A stretch of DNA of 64,000 nt, taken from Nematopogon swammerdamellus (taxonomy: Eukaryota; Arthropoda; Insecta; Lepidoptera; Adelidae). Numbering within the stretch: the first letter of the stretch is position 1; the number at the start of each line of letters is the position of its first letter. The notes below the pieces were generated by a model. That model was not told the DNA's origin. It made no database searches and saw only the letters and a program-made list of their open reading frames with translations. A program made the position numbers and the translations under genes. Below are positions 61,767-64,000 of the stretch, one piece after another. The DNA is taken from positions 10,565,741 to 10,629,740 of the forward strand of contig OX336348.1 of assembly GCA_946902875.1 (NCBI GenBank), written 5' to 3'.

Positions 61767-62850
61767 GACAAAGTCAATATTAAGATTGCATCTTTCAACT
61801 GCAAGTCAGTTAAGCGATCTGTCGAGCATGTGAGGGAGTTGTGCCGGAGCTGCGATCTCATCGCTCTACAGGAAACATGGTTATTCCCACACGATATAGG
61901 GTTCCTTGACACGATAGACCAGAACTTTAGTTGCTGTGGAACCTCGGCAGTAGACACTTCACGAGGACCAGTGGTCGGGCGACCGCACGGAGGTGTGGCA
62001 GTACTCTGGCGGAAGTGCGTATTCACTGCAGTCTCAATAGTTGACTGTGCGGACCCGCGTCTAGCGGCTATTTCGATAGACTTAGGAAATCGATTTCTCA
62101 CTGTACTTAGCGTTTATATGCCGACTGACTGTCCAGATAATCTTCCGGAATTTATAGAATGTTTAGGTAAGATGAGTGCTACTATTGATACTTGTGACAG
62201 CGAATGTGCATTAATGTTAGGTGATTTTAATGCACATCCCAATACCAGATTTGGAAAGGAACTGTGTGATTTTTGTGATGAGCAGGACTGGGTTTTAAGT
62301 GATGTCGAAGCGCTCGGTCCTCAATCTGATACACATACGTTTATAAGTGAAGCGCACGGTACAGGCAGGTGGCTCGACCACTGTGTCGCGACTCGTGCAG
62401 CGGCACCCATAGTGTCTGATTTCTCTGTTATGTCCGATGTGAACTGGTCAGATCATTTCCCTATAATGTTTGTATGTACATTGCATTTGATTACGCCTAA
62501 AGTTGTAAATGAAAACAAAAGTGTTCTAAATAAAATTAAATGGGGTATTAGAAATGAAGACCAAGTTAAAAATTATATTGATATATGTAATAAAATGTTT
62601 AAAATGTATGAAATAAATAATAGTTATGTGAAGTGTGATTCTGAAACCGTTTGTAATTGTGATAGTCATAAGACTGATATTGTTAGGTTGTACAGTGAAA
62701 TTGTTTCAGTGCTCACTCTCGCCTCCAGTGGGAGCCACGAGTCGCGGAGAAAGAGCGGGAAACAAGTAGTTGGGTGGAACTTGCACGTGAGCGAGTCACA
62801 TCGGGTCGCGCGTTGTGCGTACGCGCGGTGGGTGCAGGGCGGAAGCCCAC
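61764..62850 (+). CDS. LINE ORF2, APE-type endonuclease part
   Basis: The endonuclease cuts target DNA to start insertion. Visible motifs are Ser-Phe-Asn-Cys-Lys-Ser (near 61793), Leu-Gln-Glu-Thr-Trp (61867-61881), Gly-Gly-Val-Ala-Val-Leu (61990-62005), Gly-Asp-Phe-Asn-Ala-His (62221-62238), Arg-Trp-Leu-Asp-His (62369-62383) and Trp-Ser-Asp-His-Phe-Pro-Ile (62446-62466). The Asn, Glu, Asp, Asn and Ser-Asp-His catalytic residues are present. The frame breaks around 62840-62865 (open to a false end at 62909) and the reverse transcriptase continues in another frame. Confidence 0.88.
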
Positions 62851-64000
62851 GGCCGGTCAGGTGTACATGGATATGCGTGAGTCCAGAAAAACATTTAAAC
62901 ATAAGTTGAGATGGTGTCAGAATAATGAGGATCAAATCAAGATGGATATATTAGCAGATCAATTATCTAATAAAAATTTTAACAAATTTTGGATTGAGTC
63001 GAAAAAACATGAATTTAAAACTAGCTTACCTGTGAGTGTTGGGGGTGTGCAGGAGCCCGTGGGAGTCGCAAATCTGTTCATGTCTCACTTCAGAGTGGAC
63101 AAGCCGGTGGCAGCCGGGGCCAGTCAGGTGGGTTCTACTGGGGAGTTGATTGATTATGGGGGAGCTGTGACGGTTCGCTTCTTGCCGGTGCAGGTTGGTG
63201 AGGCAGTGCGACGCATGAAACGAGGCAAGTCTCCCGGTCATGACAGCCTGAGTGTCGAGCACCTACAGTACGGAGGCGACGGATTGTTCGGGAGACTCGC
63301 GTTGCTGTTTAACATGTGTCTAAAACACTCCTACCTGCCGCCGGAAATGATGCGAACCGTTGTCGTTCCAGTGGTAAAGAACAAAACGGGTGATTTGTCG
63401 AGTGTGAAAAACTACCGGCCGATATCGCTTGCGACAGTGGTAGCAAAGCTGTTTAAGAGACTTCTCCAGCCGCTGCTTCTGTCGCATATCGACATACACT
63501 GTTCGCAGTTTGGTTTTCGCGCCAATGCATCGACTGATATGGCTATTCTGACTCTTAAACAGGTGGTGAATCATTATCTAGACCGGAGTACTCCGATTTA
63601 TGCATGTTTTTTGGACTTAAGCCGTGCCTTTGATACCGTCGAGTATAATACATTGTGGAAAAAGATGTATAAATCGGAAGTGCCCAAGGATATAACCAGT
63701 CTGTTGAGGCATTGGTACGAAAACCAAACGAATGTTGTCAGGTGGGGGAGTGCGCTATCGGCGAACTACACACTCAACTGTGGGGTGAGGCAGGGCGGAC
63801 TCACCTCGCCTGACATATTCAACTTCTACATTAATGAACTGATCGTGGAGCTTAGCAGTGCCAATGTCGGGTGTCAGTTGGCTGGTGATTGTCTAAACAA
63901 CATCAGCTACGCTGATGACATGGTGCTGTTGAGCCCCACGGTCAGTGGACTTAGGAAACTGATGGGGATATGTGAGCGATTTGCGGCGTCCCACGGGCTC
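62850..64000 (+). pseudogene. LINE ORF2, reverse transcriptase part (partial at window end)
   Basis: After a one-base shift the frame is open from about 62850 to the last base. It contains Gly-Lys-Ser-Pro-Gly-His-Asp (near 63225), Tyr-Arg-Pro-Ile-Ser-Leu (near 63414), Gln-Phe-Gly-Phe-Arg (near 63508), Phe-Leu-Asp-Leu-Ser-Arg-Ala-Phe-Asp (63608-63634), Gly-Val-Arg-Gln-Gly-Gly (63783-63800) and Tyr-Ala-Asp-Asp (63909-63920). Both catalytic Asp sets are intact. The GVRQGG variant fits the L2/CR1-like group rather than classical jockey. The thumb and C-terminus lie outside the window. Confidence 0.9.

Larger units (their letters stand above)
60400..64000 (+). mobile_element. LINE with ORF1 and endonuclease-reverse transcriptase, extends past window
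   Basis: A two-ORF LINE of the L2/CR1-like group is inserted in the end of the polymerase gene. It is full-length at its 5' side as far as visible (a leader of about 80 bases before ORF1), has one frameshift, and is cut by the window end inside reverse transcriptase. Its 5' junction is only approximate. Confidence 0.85.

Overview
The window looks like a transposon-dense stretch of an insect nuclear genome, most likely a moth or butterfly (Lepidoptera). The evidence is AT-rich, intron-type sequence, lepidopteran-style Helitron ends (TC...hairpin...CTAG), piggyBac, BEL/Pao, jockey-like, RTE and hAT remnants, and many SINE, MITE and minisatellite arrays. I found no ordinary single-copy host gene, no rRNA or tRNA gene and no CRISPR. 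The species call is inference.

Region by region. 1-4.1 kb: a minus-strand BEL/Pao element (gag-protease, LTR) abutting a plus-strand Ty3-type integrase fragment. 4.1-5.4 kb: LINE tail, a small foldback and inverted copies of a 109-bp satellite. 5.4-13.0 kb: one minus-strand jockey-like LINE carrying nested insertions: a hAT element with a perfect 8-bp target duplication, and a second LINE that itself contains a third LINE. 13.0-14.6 kb: two remnants of Mutator-like transposase genes facing each other. 14.7-17.3 kb: a chimeric SINE and the main 109-bp satellite array. 18.4-21.2 kb: a decayed minus-strand LINE. 21.2-24.8 kb: a split THAP gene and a 950-bp inverted duplication. 25.8-28.8 kb: a 3-kb near-perfect palindrome built of minisatellite. 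29.3-36.1 kb: Helitron-type termini, an RTE fragment with a 13-bp duplication, a piggyBac pseudogene, a foldback element and microsatellites. 36.2-41.4 kb: a foldback MITE, a SINE, a LINE inserted in a minisatellite, a CpG-rich block and tandem repeats.

41.5-60.4 kb is the most notable part: a Polinton/Maverick (adintovirus-like) element with a virus-like gene set. A leftward block holds an unknown protein, the double-jelly-roll major capsid protein, a small ORF, a capsid-associated protein, an adenain-like protease, a phospholipase A2/minor-capsid fusion and a small Cys protein. A rightward block holds the packaging ATPase, a DUF8207-like protein, a coiled-coil/proline-rich protein, the integrase with chromodomain, an unknown protein, a small ORF and a protein-primed DNA polymerase B. 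The two blocks diverge from a 95-bp AT-rich promoter region (46822-46916). The capsid, protease and packaging genes would build a particle; polymerase and integrase would copy and insert the genome. The element is dead: frameshifts hit polymerase, integrase and DUF8207, and five younger insertions sit inside its genes (a MITE, a SINE cluster, a DNA transposon, a Helitron and a LINE).

60.4-64.0 kb: a relatively young plus-strand LINE with ORF1, endonuclease and reverse transcriptase, running off the window end.
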